Assembly: GCA_900317365.1 (NCBI GenBank)
Contig: ONGM01000154.1
Span: 1 to 35,318 of the forward strand
Source: an uncultured Planctomycetota bacterium
GTDB taxonomy: Bacteria; Planctomycetota; Planctomycetia; Pirellulales; Thermoguttaceae
Direction: 5' to 3'
Length of the DNA: 35,318 bases
Each line of letters opens with the position of its first letter. Position 1 is the stretch's first letter. The translations under genes were made by a program, and so were the position numbers. This document shows, in pieces, positions 16,318 through 25,237 of the stretch. The notes under the pieces were generated by a model, which ran no database searches, was not told where the DNA came from, and was given only the letters and a program-made list of their open reading frames with translations.

Positions 16318-18930
16318 TTACGAAAGTATGAATTTTAAAGTTTCCGACATTTCCTGCGGTAGCGACGCGTTCGTTTGATCTTCGACGAGTTGGTCGTCGT
16401 CTTTGCGCAGTTTTTTTACAACTTCCATGAGTTTGCGACGTTCGGCTTGCTCAAAAGGCGCGAACGCGCGACGCAACATCGCCGACTGCTCTTGAAACAA
16501 CTGACTGTCCATGGAGAGAAGCCACTCGTCGAAGACGGTCCAAAGCTCTTGGAGCCACAGAATCGACTGACCGGTTCCATAGATTAGTCCCCCCAACCAC
16601 ATCGAGACGTCTTCCGGGTTCGTTGCGCGGCCAGTATAGAATCGGAGTTTGTCGCCGAGCTCTTGTTCCGACCAGACCCCGTTTCCATGCAGCTTTCGCG
16701 CCAGCCAGCCTGCGACGAATTGCGCAATGCCGACGTCGTTCGCCAGTCTTTCAAACGCGTCGAACAACCGCCGATCCTTCTCTCGGTCGTCTAAGAGCGC
16801 AACGGCGTCCACGAAAGGAGTCAGCGCGTCGACGCATTCGCGCGCGGCTTCCTCGTCAATATTGACGCAAATCTCGCGAAGTCTGTCGAGTATTCGGTTG
16901 AAAAGGATTTCAAAGACGAACGTGAGCTCCGCTTGAAAATCGTTTCGCGCGGAACCGTAGCGTATCGCGCTTACAAGCGCCGGAATTGACTTAATCGCTT
17001 CGAGAACGTCGTTTGACAGGCTCGCGACGTCGTTGAGTTTCCGGCAAATCTTTCCGAGCGCGTCGTCGCTGAGTTTCGCCGGAAGAACGCGATCGACGAT
17101 TTTGACGATCTGGTGGAGCTCTGTCGATTCCTCGACTTCCTTGAGCGTTTTCTCCGACGCCGCGTCGAGAAGCGTCGAACCGTAGCGACTCGCGTCGATT
17201 ATCTGAATTTCATATTCCGGACGCCACGCGAGCGTCCACGTCTCACTGAACGTTCCCCTTGCGTACGGATCGGAGACGAACGTCGCCCACGGAACGTCGA
17301 TCAAGTTTAAACGTCGAAAGAAGATGCTCTTGCGCATTCCGACGTCTTCGCGCGTGTCGATCTTGATCGTTCTTTCTTCTTCGGCGCGCGCAAGTCGGAG
17401 TTTCTTGCTCTGGGATTCGATCTCTTTTGCGAGCGGCGGTTTCGTTGTTCTCTTGGGCGCGACTCCGATCTCGTTTCCGACTTCAAGCCGCTGTTGAACG
17501 GCTCGAAACGCCTGCTCTTCTCCGTCGCAAAAGACGCACCGCACGGCGTCGCGAATTTCGTCGAGACTCGCGTTCGCACGTCCGCGCACGGCCGCGAGCG
17601 TATCGGCGAATCGCGCGGCGTCGACGACGTTCGCCGCCGCCGCTTCGCCGCCGTCGTCGCGCAACAATCGCGCGGCGCGCGAGAGCGTTTTCACGACCGC
17701 CGTGCGATACGGGAATGATACGTCGCTCTCACGCGCCGGATCGCTATCGACGCGGCGCCCGGTTCGCCCGGTCATGCGATCCAGCGTTCGCGCTTCTTGC
17801 GACTCGTTCCAGATCGTTCCAAGGAACGCCGGCGCCTCGATCCCCGCGCCGTATCCTGAACGCCTCGTCATTCGCGAGTTCGTCCACGGAATCCACGAAA
17901 AGGACGTCTTAACTTTCGGAAGACGCGAGAGCAACTTGTCGTCGATCGATTTGGACGGAATGAGCGCGAGACGACGCGCGTCCGTCGTTTCGAGGTCGAG
18001 AACGGGCGCGTGCCACGCGCCGCACACGACCGCGACGCGCTCCTTGCCTTTCTTGAGCGCCGCGCGAATTTCACGCCGCATATGCGCTTCACGAAGTTGT
18101 TCGAGATCGCGATCCGAGCCGCCGGTCTGCCGAGCGACCGCGACGGCGAGCTTTTCGAGCTCGGACGCGTTCGCGTCGGTCGCGTCGGTCGCGTCGCCCT
18201 CCGCGCCTTCCGCGCATTCCGATTCGAGCGCGTCCGCGCTTTCCGACCGACGCCGCGTCGTTTGCGCGTCGCGCACCGCAAAGCGCAGTTCCGTCATGAG
18301 TTCGAGGAAACCGGGAAAAATGCGACCGGGCTTCACCGCCGCTTCGATCGCGCGCTCTTCCCAACGCTCCGGATCCGGATCGCCGGCTATCCTTGCGATC
18401 GTTCCGATCGGATCGCGAATGATCTCGCCGACGAGCTTGGCGTCCGCGTCCTCCGATTCGCCTTCGACGTCGTCCTTGCGCTCTTCTTCCGCCGACGTTT
18501 CCGCCTTGCCGTCTTTGCTATCGTCCTCTTTGTTATCGTCGTCTTTGTTATCGTCGTCTTTGTTATCGTCGTCTTTCTCGTTGCGCGAGAGCGCGAATTT
18601 CACGGACGACGGTAGGTCGATAAAGCGAATTTCGACGTCGTTGACGATTCCGTACGAGATCGCGACCCATTCGGGCGAGAAATCGACGAAGGGCGAGATC
18701 ACGCAATTTTTCGGATTCTCCGTTTCATACGCGAGCATTCCGACGGGCGTTTGCATTTGATCGTCAAGCTTGCTGGAAGCGCGCGGATCGCGCAGACAGT
18801 CGATCGCGTCTTGCGCGTCGGCAGGCGATTCGATCAGTATGATATCCGGCTGTTGCTCGACGAGCGCGTCGACGAGCGCGCGCGAGCAACCTACGCCGTG
18901 ATGTCGAATGCCATAGATATTTAGCGTCAT
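16318..18930 (-). CDS. DUF5682 family protein, possible TraB/Tiki-fold enzyme
   Basis: An 870-residue cytosolic protein. It matches what I recall of DUF5682: GIRHHGVGCSRALVDAL at 7-23, then DIILIESPADA, later VVCGAWHAPVL near 300, SGYGAGIEAPAF, and FADTLAAVRGR. The early RHHG, the following glutamate and the late GAWH resemble the conserved GxxH and Glu positions of the TraB/Tiki/EreA hydrolase fold, so an enzyme centre is plausible. That fold link is my inference. Residues around 118-165 are a very acidic, repetitive insert (DDDNK units) likely to be disordered. The long C-terminal half is helical. Its ATG overlaps the MoxR stop in ATGA (18927-18930), implying coupled translation. The VWA gene follows after 18 bases. 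Confidence 0.8.
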   Translation of the reverse strand: MTLNIYGIRHHGVGCSRALVDALVEQQPDIILIESPADAQDAIDCLRDPRASSKLDDQMQTPVGMLAYETENPKNCVISPFVDFSPEWVAISYGIVNDVEIRFIDLPSSVKFALSRNEKDDDNKDDDNKDDDNKEDDSKDGKAETSAEEERKDDVEGESEDADAKLVGEIIRDPIGTIARIAGDPDPERWEERAIEAAVKPGRIFPGFLELMTELRFAVRDAQTTRRRSESADALESECAEGAEGDATDATDANASELEKLAVAVARQTGGSDRDLEQLREAHMRREIRAALKKGKERVAVVCGAWHAPVLDLETTDARRLALIPSKSIDDKLLSRLPKVKTSFSWIPWTNSRMTRRSGYGAGIEAPAFLGTIWNESQEARTLDRMTGRTGRRVDSDPARESDVSFPYRTAVVKTLSRAARLLRDDGGEAAAANVVDAARFADTLAAVRGRANASLDEIRDAVRCVFCDGEEQAFRAVQQRLEVGNEIGVAPKRTTKPPLAKEIESQSKKLRLARAEEERTIKIDTREDVGMRKSIFFRRLNLIDVPWATFVSDPYARGTFSETWTLAWRPEYEIQIIDASRYGSTLLDAASEKTLKEVEESTELHQIVKIVDRVLPAKLSDDALGKICRKLNDVASLSNDVLEAIKSIPALVSAIRYGSARNDFQAELTFVFEILFNRILDRLREICVNIDEEAARECVDALTPFVDAVALLDDREKDRRLFDAFERLANDVGIAQFVAGWLARKLHGNGVWSEQELGDKLRFYTGRATNPEDVSMWLGGLIYGTGQSILWLQELWTVFDEWLLSMDSQLFQEQSAMLRRAFAPFEQAERRKLMEVVKKLRKDDDQLVEDQTNASLPQEMSETLKFILS
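18514..18573 (-). repeat. 15-bp tandem repeats encoding acidic DDDNK units
   Basis: Three identical copies of TTTGTTATCGTCGTC (18529-18573), preceded by one diverged copy (18514-18528). In the gene direction they encode Asp-Asp-Asp-Asn-Lys units in the acidic insert of the DUF5682 protein. Perfect identity at the DNA level indicates recent slippage, so the copy number may vary between strains. Confidence 0.9.
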
Positions 18931-20027
18931 AGTTTAATATCCTTACACGCTTTGTATAGGTCGTCCCAATCTTTGCGCTCCTTGACGACGTTTTCGACGT
19001 ATTCGTTCCAGATCGCCGGATCCGTATTGAGATCTTGTACGACGGCGCCGACGAGTCCGACGGCGAGGTCGCGCGCCGAAAGATTTCCGTCTCCGAAGTA
19101 TCCGGCGGTCGCGAGCGCGTTGTTGACGACGGAGATCGCTTCTGCGGTCGAGAGAGTTCCGGTCGGGCTTTTAACGCGTTTACCGTCGATCGTAACGCCG
19201 GAGCGCAGTTCGCGGAAGATCGTAACGACGCGTTGAAGCTCTTCTTGCGCCGGGGGCGCCGTCGGAAATTCGAACGTTTGTCCGAGTTCTTCCACGCGGT
19301 TTCTGACGATCTTGACTTCTTCTTCCAAGGTTTCCGGAGGCGGAAGCGTTACCGTGTTGAATCGACGTCGCAACGCGCTGGACAACTCGTTGACGCCGCG
19401 GTCGCGGTTATTAGCCGTCGCGATGATATTGAATCCGCTGTACGCTTTACGTTCTACGTTGAGTTCCGGGATGGCGACGACCTTCTCCGACATGATGGAG
19501 ATGAGCGCGTCTTGGACGTCGCTAGGAATCCGCGTGAGTTCTTCGATCCGCACGACCTTGCCTTCTTGCATTCCTCGAAGCGTGCAACTTGGCACGAGGG
19601 CGTCCAAGCACGGACCCTTTGCGATAAGTTGTTGATAGTTCCATCCGTATCTTAGGACGGATTCGTCGGTACCGGCGGTTCCTTGTACGACGAGTGTGGA
19701 GTCTCCTGAAATCGCGGCGGCCAGGTGCTCGCTGACCCACGATTTTCCCGTGCCTGGCAGACCGTAAAGGAGTAGGCCGCGATCGGCGGCGAGCGTCGCG
19801 ACCGCCATTTCCATGAGTTTACGGTCGCCGATAAATTTCGGACGGATCTTTTTTCCGCGCGGAGTCGTGCCGCCGACAAGATACAAAACGACCGCCCTTG
19901 GGGACAGTTTCCAGTTTAGCGGTTTCGGATTGTTCTTATCTTCGTCGAGTAAAACCGAGAGTTCCGAGGCGTACGCCACTTCCGCGTGATTGCGAATCGC
20001 CTTCTCTACTAGCGTTTTTTTTGACAT
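18927..20027 (-). CDS. MoxR-type AAA+ ATPase
   Basis: A 366-residue ATPase that would form a ring and remodel a partner, presumably with the VWA protein two genes on. Walker A is GLPGTGKS (89-96). The Walker B strand reads VVRIEEL (158-164) with E162-E163 in place of the more usual Asp-Glu. It is followed by TRIPSDVQDALISIMSEK and VAIPEL, a wording I associate with the DUF5682-linked subgroup. Sensor 1 is IIATANNRDRG (201-211), and the arginine finger is in SSALRRRF. The ATG at 20027 has a weak AAAAGC ribosome site. A candidate promoter lies about 130 bases upstream. The gene overlaps DUF5682 by four bases. Confidence 0.88.
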   Translation of the reverse strand: MSKKTLVEKAIRNHAEVAYASELSVLLDEDKNNPKPLNWKLSPRAVVLYLVGGTTPRGKKIRPKFIGDRKLMEMAVATLAADRGLLLYGLPGTGKSWVSEHLAAAISGDSTLVVQGTAGTDESVLRYGWNYQQLIAKGPCLDALVPSCTLRGMQEGKVVRIEELTRIPSDVQDALISIMSEKVVAIPELNVERKAYSGFNIIATANNRDRGVNELSSALRRRFNTVTLPPPETLEEEVKIVRNRVEELGQTFEFPTAPPAQEELQRVVTIFRELRSGVTIDGKRVKSPTGTLSTAEAISVVNNALATAGYFGDGNLSARDLAVGLVGAVVQDLNTDPAIWNEYVENVVKERKDWDDLYKACKDIKL

Positions 20028-20158
20028 AGCTTTTCAATGTGTTGCGCGCTTGAATGCGCTATGGTTTTGAGGAGCGAAGCGAGCGCTCGCGCTCCGTAGA
20101 GTTTACATTACGTTTCTGTTTTCCGTATCGAGACGGCGTCTGGTTTATTGTTTATTGT

Positions 20159-20186
20159 GTTATAGCAATTTCTGCGGTTTTTGAAA
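20159..20186 (-). promoter_or_regulatory. Candidate internal promoter ahead of the MoxR gene
   Basis: On the minus strand TTTCAA (20186-20181), 16 bases, then TATAAC (20164-20159). The candidate promoter before the SWIM gene has the same -10 box and spacer length, so the two halves of the cluster may be expressed together from separate start points. Confidence 0.4.
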
Positions 20187-20189
20187 GCA

Positions 20190-20230
20190 AAAAATTCATT
20201 TTGCGCCGAATTGTCGAAAAAACGGCGCAA
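20190..20230 (-). terminator. Terminator-like hairpin after the DUF5691-like genes
   Basis: On the minus strand TTGCGCCG (20230-20223) pairs with CGGCGCAA (20208-20201) over a 14-base loop. TTTTTT follows a few bases later (20195-20190). It sits 45 bases after the first DUF5691-like gene's stop and just ahead of the candidate MoxR promoter. It may end or reduce read-through. Confidence 0.5.
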
Positions 20231-20274
20231 GGTTCTAAGGACGGAGTTCAAATAGACGGCGCTTGGCGGCGTTT

Positions 20275-22008
20275 TTAGAGGTCTTTCGCGCGTTGTTGCA
20301 AGTAGTTCCGAATAATTTCCGTTTCGGCGCAACAAGCTTGGGTAAAGACGGAAGACCTTGCGCGCGGACTTCTGTACGCGAGATCGGTAAGATCCAGCGT
20401 TGTCCATTCCTTAACGAATTTGAGAACCTTTGTTCGATGCAGGTCGGGCAACCATGGAAACAGCTTTTTCAGTAAATTGACGAACGCGAGTAATTTGCCT
20501 GAGTAGAAGCTTTCTACTGGGGCGCCCCAATATTGCGGAGCAACGACGGGTATTCGCGACAGCGTCATGTTGGTTAAGGTTTGCGACAATTCTTTGCCAA
20601 GTTCGTCGCGCCACGGGTACGGCTCGAACGCGGCGATAATAAGAAACGTATACGGCGTAATTAGCGCTTTGCTAAAACTCGACGCGTTGAGATATGAGTC
20701 GACGACAAAGCGCGCGAAATCGGACGCGCAGTACTTAACGCGCAATATGTTCGAAAGGAATTGGAGATATTGGTCGTTGAATCCGGATTCGTCCGGTTGC
20801 GCTAGTTCGTATTCCCAATTTTTCGGAGCGCCGAAGGTCAAATAGGAAACGCGCGCTTGGCTCAGAATTTTTTGTCTTTGCTTTGCGGTTCCGCCGAATC
20901 GGAGAATCTGTCGCGGCGTCATTTGAAAGATCGACTCCCACTCGACCAACGGAACGTAGGTAAGCGCGTTCTCGTAGTCTTCGTTTTGACTATGCGCAAA
21001 CTCTTTCGCGTCCGCGAACGCCTGGCGTCGAAAGTCCGTGTCGGCGCCGGTCTTGACGAGGAGTCTGCGCGCGTAATCTAAGAGCGGTTCAAAAGCGTCT
21101 TGAAAGGATACGTTCTTAGCGGCGTAATTTGACGATTTGACGATGATTTTTTCAATTTGATCGGAATCTTCCGGTTTCAAGTCGAGCGCGAGCGCGGAGA
21201 GCGCGCGGATCATCGCGGTCGGAACCGGACGACGCGGGAACGCGCACAAGTAATCGCGCGCTTTTGCCGGATCGAGAAACATCTCAAATTCGAGCGTTTG
21301 CAGAAACGGCGTTAAATTGCCGCGTTTCTTTTTCGGTAGCGCGGCTTCGACGAGTTCTTTCGAGAACTGAGTCGGCGTCTCGCCGCGCGCGTAAAAGTAT
21401 CGCGCCAATCGACTCGCCGTATTGAGATCGTATTCGCAGAGCGCGGAGCGTCTCGCGGCGTAACCGCCGACCGTTTCGACCAATTGGCGATTCAGTTTCG
21501 GCGTTCTGATTTTTCCGAGAAGTTTCACGAACTTCTGACATGATTCCGGCGGAAACGCGACTTTCGCTTGTGCGAACTTTGTGAGAAAGACGGCCGCGCT
21601 GAAAGACGTGCGGTCGAAAGACGCTTTCTTGGCGTCGAGATTGAAATAATATTCGTCGGTCAGGTCGTCGCGGTACGGCTTGCAGTCGTCTTCAAGGTAG
21701 ATACGCAAAACGTCGAGCGCCGCGTCGGCGACGTCCGTCGGCATGAACGCGACGTCGGCGCCGTTTTCGCGGAAGCTCTCTTGCGTTTTGACGTTTACGG
21801 CGCGGTCGCGAATGATCTTGTACGCCGCGTTCGTTTCGACGCGGAGCGAGTCGTCGCGCAACGCGTTAAACCCGGCGGCGCGCAGAGTTGCGCGCGCCGC
21901 CGCGCGCGGCGACGCGTCGTTGGCGAGTTGCGGCGTCGACGCCGCTTGGGATTTCTTTCCGAAGTAAGCGGCGCCGCGAACGGCGGTTTGAATGAGTTCT
22001 GCGTCCAT
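20275..22008 (-). CDS. DUF5691-like protein, copy 1
   Basis: A 577-residue mostly helical cytosolic protein with no signal peptide or obvious catalytic motif. It aligns by eye with the gene upstream: start MDAELIQTAVRGA, a VAFMPTDVADAALDVLRIY helix, FVKLLGKIRTPKLNRQLV, and an end IIRNYLQQRAKDL. Between SWIM and MoxR genes of this cluster type the expected family is DUF5691. The PTAMIRALSALALDLKPED segment followed by a charged helical repeat fits that family's HEAT-like look, but the match is tentative. The start has no strong ribosome site. It follows copy 2 by 33 bases, so translation may be coupled. Likely a scaffold or adaptor; function unknown. Confidence 0.65.
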   Translation of the reverse strand: MDAELIQTAVRGAAYFGKKSQAASTPQLANDASPRAAARATLRAAGFNALRDDSLRVETNAAYKIIRDRAVNVKTQESFRENGADVAFMPTDVADAALDVLRIYLEDDCKPYRDDLTDEYYFNLDAKKASFDRTSFSAAVFLTKFAQAKVAFPPESCQKFVKLLGKIRTPKLNRQLVETVGGYAARRSALCEYDLNTASRLARYFYARGETPTQFSKELVEAALPKKKRGNLTPFLQTLEFEMFLDPAKARDYLCAFPRRPVPTAMIRALSALALDLKPEDSDQIEKIIVKSSNYAAKNVSFQDAFEPLLDYARRLLVKTGADTDFRRQAFADAKEFAHSQNEDYENALTYVPLVEWESIFQMTPRQILRFGGTAKQRQKILSQARVSYLTFGAPKNWEYELAQPDESGFNDQYLQFLSNILRVKYCASDFARFVVDSYLNASSFSKALITPYTFLIIAAFEPYPWRDELGKELSQTLTNMTLSRIPVVAPQYWGAPVESFYSGKLLAFVNLLKKLFPWLPDLHRTKVLKFVKEWTTLDLTDLAYRSPRARSSVFTQACCAETEIIRNYLQQRAKDL

Positions 22009-22041
22009 CGAGTCTTATTAACGTAACGGCGCGACGCGATC

Positions 22042-23781
22042 CTAGTTCGCGTCCATTTTAGCGTCGCGCGGAGCGTTTGCGCGACTTTTCAAGTAGTCTC
22101 GAAGAATTTCCGTCGCTTGAAACGACGTTAATTTATCTTCCAATTCGACGTCGTAACCAACTTTCTTTTCGCCGGCAAAGATCTCGATACGGTCGGACAA
22201 TAATTGCCTGAGAAACTTAGGATGCGCGATCGTCGAACTATATCCGACGTTGAAGTAATCGTGGATTTCGTCGCGAATTTCGTCGGGAAGCCAAGGGAAT
22301 AGGATTTGCGCGAACGAGCAATGATAGTCGATGGCGTCGTCCGCTTTCCAGCATTCGAACAAAACGCTCTTGCGCTGGAATCCGTTGACTATTTTATTAA
22401 GTTCGTCGCGCCACGGATAGGGTTCGAAGAACGCCGCGACGAGCAAATATTCGAGCCGCGAGGTCGTCGGTTGTTTGAACCATTTGCAAACCTCGAAGAG
22501 TTCAAGACACTCGTCGACGATTTTGCGCGCGATCTCAGGCGATACCGTTTGGGTGCGAAAAAGCGCCGCGAGAAACTGAAAATGATTGTCGAAAGTCAAA
22601 GTCGGTTGTTCCCGTAACTCGACGAGGGCGCGCGTCCACTCGTCCGACGCGCCGAATAGAAGGTAGGAAAAGCGCGCGCTTTCAAAAAGTTCGGCAAGGT
22701 TGGTTTGACTTAGCGGCAGATCGAGGATTTCGGACGGCGACTTTTGGAAGATCGTTTCCCATTCTTCCAATGGTAAAAAACGGAGATCGAACGGCGTATC
22801 CTTGTGCTTGTCGTACGACGACGCAAAGCGTTTGGCGTTGTCGAGCGCTTGCCGTCGAAGTTTCGAGTCGACGCGCGTTTTGGCGATGATCGCCTGAACG
22901 TAATATCGCTCGGGCAACGGCATTTCTTCCGCCGACTCGAACCATTCCTCGAGCTTTAACGAGTCTTCCGGGGTTAGCTCAACGTTAAGAGCCGAAAAGC
23001 GTCTGATCGCGTCGCGTTCGTCGAGTTCTTTAGGCATGCGATTGGGATCGCATAGAATGTCGCGCGCTTTTTGAGGATCGAAGATTCTCATCAATTCAAA
23101 ATACCGGACGCTCTCTTTCGTTAGCGAGCTTCTTCTCTTCGGCAGTTTCTCTTCGACGTCTTCAGGAAAAACGCAAATGGGTTTCTCACTATGCGAATAG
23201 AATATTCTCGCTAATTGACTCGCCTTTTGCAGATTCGGTTCAAAAAGCGCGGCAATATCCGCAGAGCGTCCCCCTACGGATTTGACGAGTTGAGGATTGA
23301 GTCGCACGTTGCAAAACGAATGCGCGACGTCGAGAAAATCGTGGCTCGACTCCCTTGGAAGAACGACTTTTGCGCGCGCGAGTTGTTGAAGCAGCGCGAC
23401 GAAGCCGAAATGAGCGCGTTGAACCGAGACGGGCATGAAATCGCACTCGACGCGTTCAGAATATTGCGCGTTCTTGGCGTAAGCGCGCATGACGGCGATC
23501 GCGGCGCGCGCGACGTTCGACGGCAAGACGTCGAGGTCTTTGCGCGCGTCGAGACGCTTGCCGCGCTCGATCGCGCCTTGATGAAACACGGCGCGTTTCG
23601 GGTCGACTTGCGGTTTGCGCGCGTCGTCGGCGAGCGCGTTGACGCCGGCGGCGAAGAGCGTTGCGCGTTGCGGCGTTCGACGCGAGAGTTTGTCGGAAAA
23701 CGGTTTGAGAAGCGGCGTGCTGAGCAGCTCTTCGCGCGTGGTCGCTCCTCGCGATGCGGTTTTAAGAATAGTTGGTTCCAT
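22042..23781 (-). CDS. DUF5691-like protein, copy 2 (tandem paralogue)
   Basis: A 579-residue paralogue of the next gene, similar in length and layout: start MEPTILKTASRGA, DLDVLPSNVARAAIAVMRAY, RLNPQLVKSVGGRSA, DAIRRFSALNVELTPED, EPYPWRDELNK, and an end TEILRDYLKSRANAPR. EPYPWRDEL occurs in both copies, the clearest shared block. The two differ at many positions, so the duplication is old. No enzyme motif is visible and the protein is probably a helical-repeat scaffold. It lies 57 bases after the SWIM gene on the same strand. Family name is by context and loose likeness. Confidence 0.65.
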   Translation of the reverse strand: MEPTILKTASRGATTREELLSTPLLKPFSDKLSRRTPQRATLFAAGVNALADDARKPQVDPKRAVFHQGAIERGKRLDARKDLDVLPSNVARAAIAVMRAYAKNAQYSERVECDFMPVSVQRAHFGFVALLQQLARAKVVLPRESSHDFLDVAHSFCNVRLNPQLVKSVGGRSADIAALFEPNLQKASQLARIFYSHSEKPICVFPEDVEEKLPKRRSSLTKESVRYFELMRIFDPQKARDILCDPNRMPKELDERDAIRRFSALNVELTPEDSLKLEEWFESAEEMPLPERYYVQAIIAKTRVDSKLRRQALDNAKRFASSYDKHKDTPFDLRFLPLEEWETIFQKSPSEILDLPLSQTNLAELFESARFSYLLFGASDEWTRALVELREQPTLTFDNHFQFLAALFRTQTVSPEIARKIVDECLELFEVCKWFKQPTTSRLEYLLVAAFFEPYPWRDELNKIVNGFQRKSVLFECWKADDAIDYHCSFAQILFPWLPDEIRDEIHDYFNVGYSSTIAHPKFLRQLLSDRIEIFAGEKKVGYDVELEDKLTSFQATEILRDYLKSRANAPRDAKMDAN

Positions 23782-23838
23782 GGTCTTTCAAACTCGCGGC
23801 GGCTCTACGGTTGCATTTAGGAATTTTGAGACGCGATT

Positions 23839-25197
23839 TCAACTTATGGCGGAGAGCGGCGTGAGCGTTTGACCGTCCCATTCTCCAAAAAGCGTGACAG
23901 CGGCGTCGTAACTCGCTTCAAAAAAGTCTTGCATGAAATTATTTTTTCGTGGCTCGCCTTGAACGTTTCCCGGCGCGACCGCGGGGATCGCGCGTCCGTC
24001 GGAATCGATGACGAGCCATTGTGTGGCGAGCGTTTTTCCGCAACGCTCGACGTTTGGACGCACGACGACGTCTTTGAGAAGAGTCGGAATAGCGGTTGTC
24101 CACGGCGCATTTGAACGCGTTTGAACCGTTTTTTCAACGAGTTGTTGGAACGTGTCGCCGACGCCGTCGGGAAGCGCGCGGCGTCCGATCGATTTCGGGG
24201 TCGACTCCCATGTCGCGCGCATCTTGACGACGCCGTGCCAGTATCGCATGGCGCCGACGTATCCGTTTAGCGTCGGGTACGTTTCGTCGAACTCTTTATT
24301 TCGCGAATACTGTAGATAGCGAGCGAATCGACCGGTTTCGATGTGGTAAAACCAATCGCGCGCCGTATTGATCGCGCGTCCGAAGACGAGTCCGCGTCCC
24401 AGCGCGAGCCATTCTCCTTCGAGCCGTTCGCCGGTTTCAACGACGCTGGACTCTTGAAACGTGTATCCGAGCGCGTATCGAATTTCCGCCGCGAGATCCT
24501 CGGGCACGTTTTCGACGCGTTTCGCCGCTTCCAGTAGCAGCGTGAGCAGACCGATTTTACGGAGAACGGTCTCGTTCCAGTTTTTGTCGGCGGAATCGAG
24601 CGCGGCGATTTCCAGGACTCGGTTCGCGAGTCCCGGCGCTTGGAAGTCGACCATTCGTTTCGCGAGATCTTTCCAGAACTTTGGTTCGCGAAATTGCGCC
24701 GTATTGAGTCCGAGACGCGCGACGTCGTCGAGCGCGTTGAGCAGCGTTTCGACGCCGTCGGCGACGTTCTGATCGCGTTTTTTTGCGCGCGCCTTTGCGG
24801 CGGCTACGGCTTTTTCGCTTCGCGCGGTCGAGGTCGCGTCCTTGGGCTCTTGTCGTTTTTTTGCGCGTTTGTCGCGCGCGTCGAGCCATTTGACGACGTC
24901 GTCGGGCTCCTTTGCGTCGGTCGTTTTACCGTCGACTTCGGTCAGCAGTAATCCGAGCGTGTGCTTGCACGGTAATTTGCGACTTGGACACGAGCATTTG
25001 TACGCGAGCTCGTCGCGCGCGTCGACCATGACGCGATACGGAGCCTTGCCGCTTCCGGAGAACTTTCCCCAAAGCGCGCGGTCCGAGCGACCGAGTTCCA
25101 GCCACGGTTCCGACGCGATTGCTTCGCTCACGACGAACGCTTTCGAATCGGGCGCGAGCGCTTTAACGTCTTCTCTCGTTAGTTGTTTTGACCCCAT
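23839..25197 (-). CDS. SWIM zinc-finger protein of the MoxR/DUF5682 cluster
   Basis: A 452-residue protein with a SWIM zinc finger near its N-terminus, C68-x-C70-x6-C77-x-H79 in KCSCPSRKLPCKH. SWIM fingers bind DNA or protein. A Lys/Arg/Ala-rich linker follows (about 110-160), then a helical region and a C-terminal part ending FGEWDGQTLTPLSAIS. The ATG at 25197 (MGSKQLTRED) is chosen because AAGGAG stands ten bases ahead. The frame is open for 28 more codons upstream, but that stretch overlaps the leader hairpin and almost reaches the predicted transcription start. SWIM genes regularly head this kind of MoxR-VWA cluster. Confidence 0.85.
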   Translation of the reverse strand: MGSKQLTREDVKALAPDSKAFVVSEAIASEPWLELGRSDRALWGKFSGSGKAPYRVMVDARDELAYKCSCPSRKLPCKHTLGLLLTEVDGKTTDAKEPDDVVKWLDARDKRAKKRQEPKDATSTARSEKAVAAAKARAKKRDQNVADGVETLLNALDDVARLGLNTAQFREPKFWKDLAKRMVDFQAPGLANRVLEIAALDSADKNWNETVLRKIGLLTLLLEAAKRVENVPEDLAAEIRYALGYTFQESSVVETGERLEGEWLALGRGLVFGRAINTARDWFYHIETGRFARYLQYSRNKEFDETYPTLNGYVGAMRYWHGVVKMRATWESTPKSIGRRALPDGVGDTFQQLVEKTVQTRSNAPWTTAIPTLLKDVVVRPNVERCGKTLATQWLVIDSDGRAIPAVAPGNVQGEPRKNNFMQDFFEASYDAAVTLFGEWDGQTLTPLSAIS

Positions 25198-25237
25198 AAT
25201 CTTTTGTCTCCTTGGCGCGTTCTTTTGCGCGGCGCGT

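Noticed and set aside
17702..18760. Plus-strand open frame of 352 codons, Ser/Arg-rich
   Set aside because: It is antisense to the DUF5682 gene; its serine runs mirror the acidic repeats.
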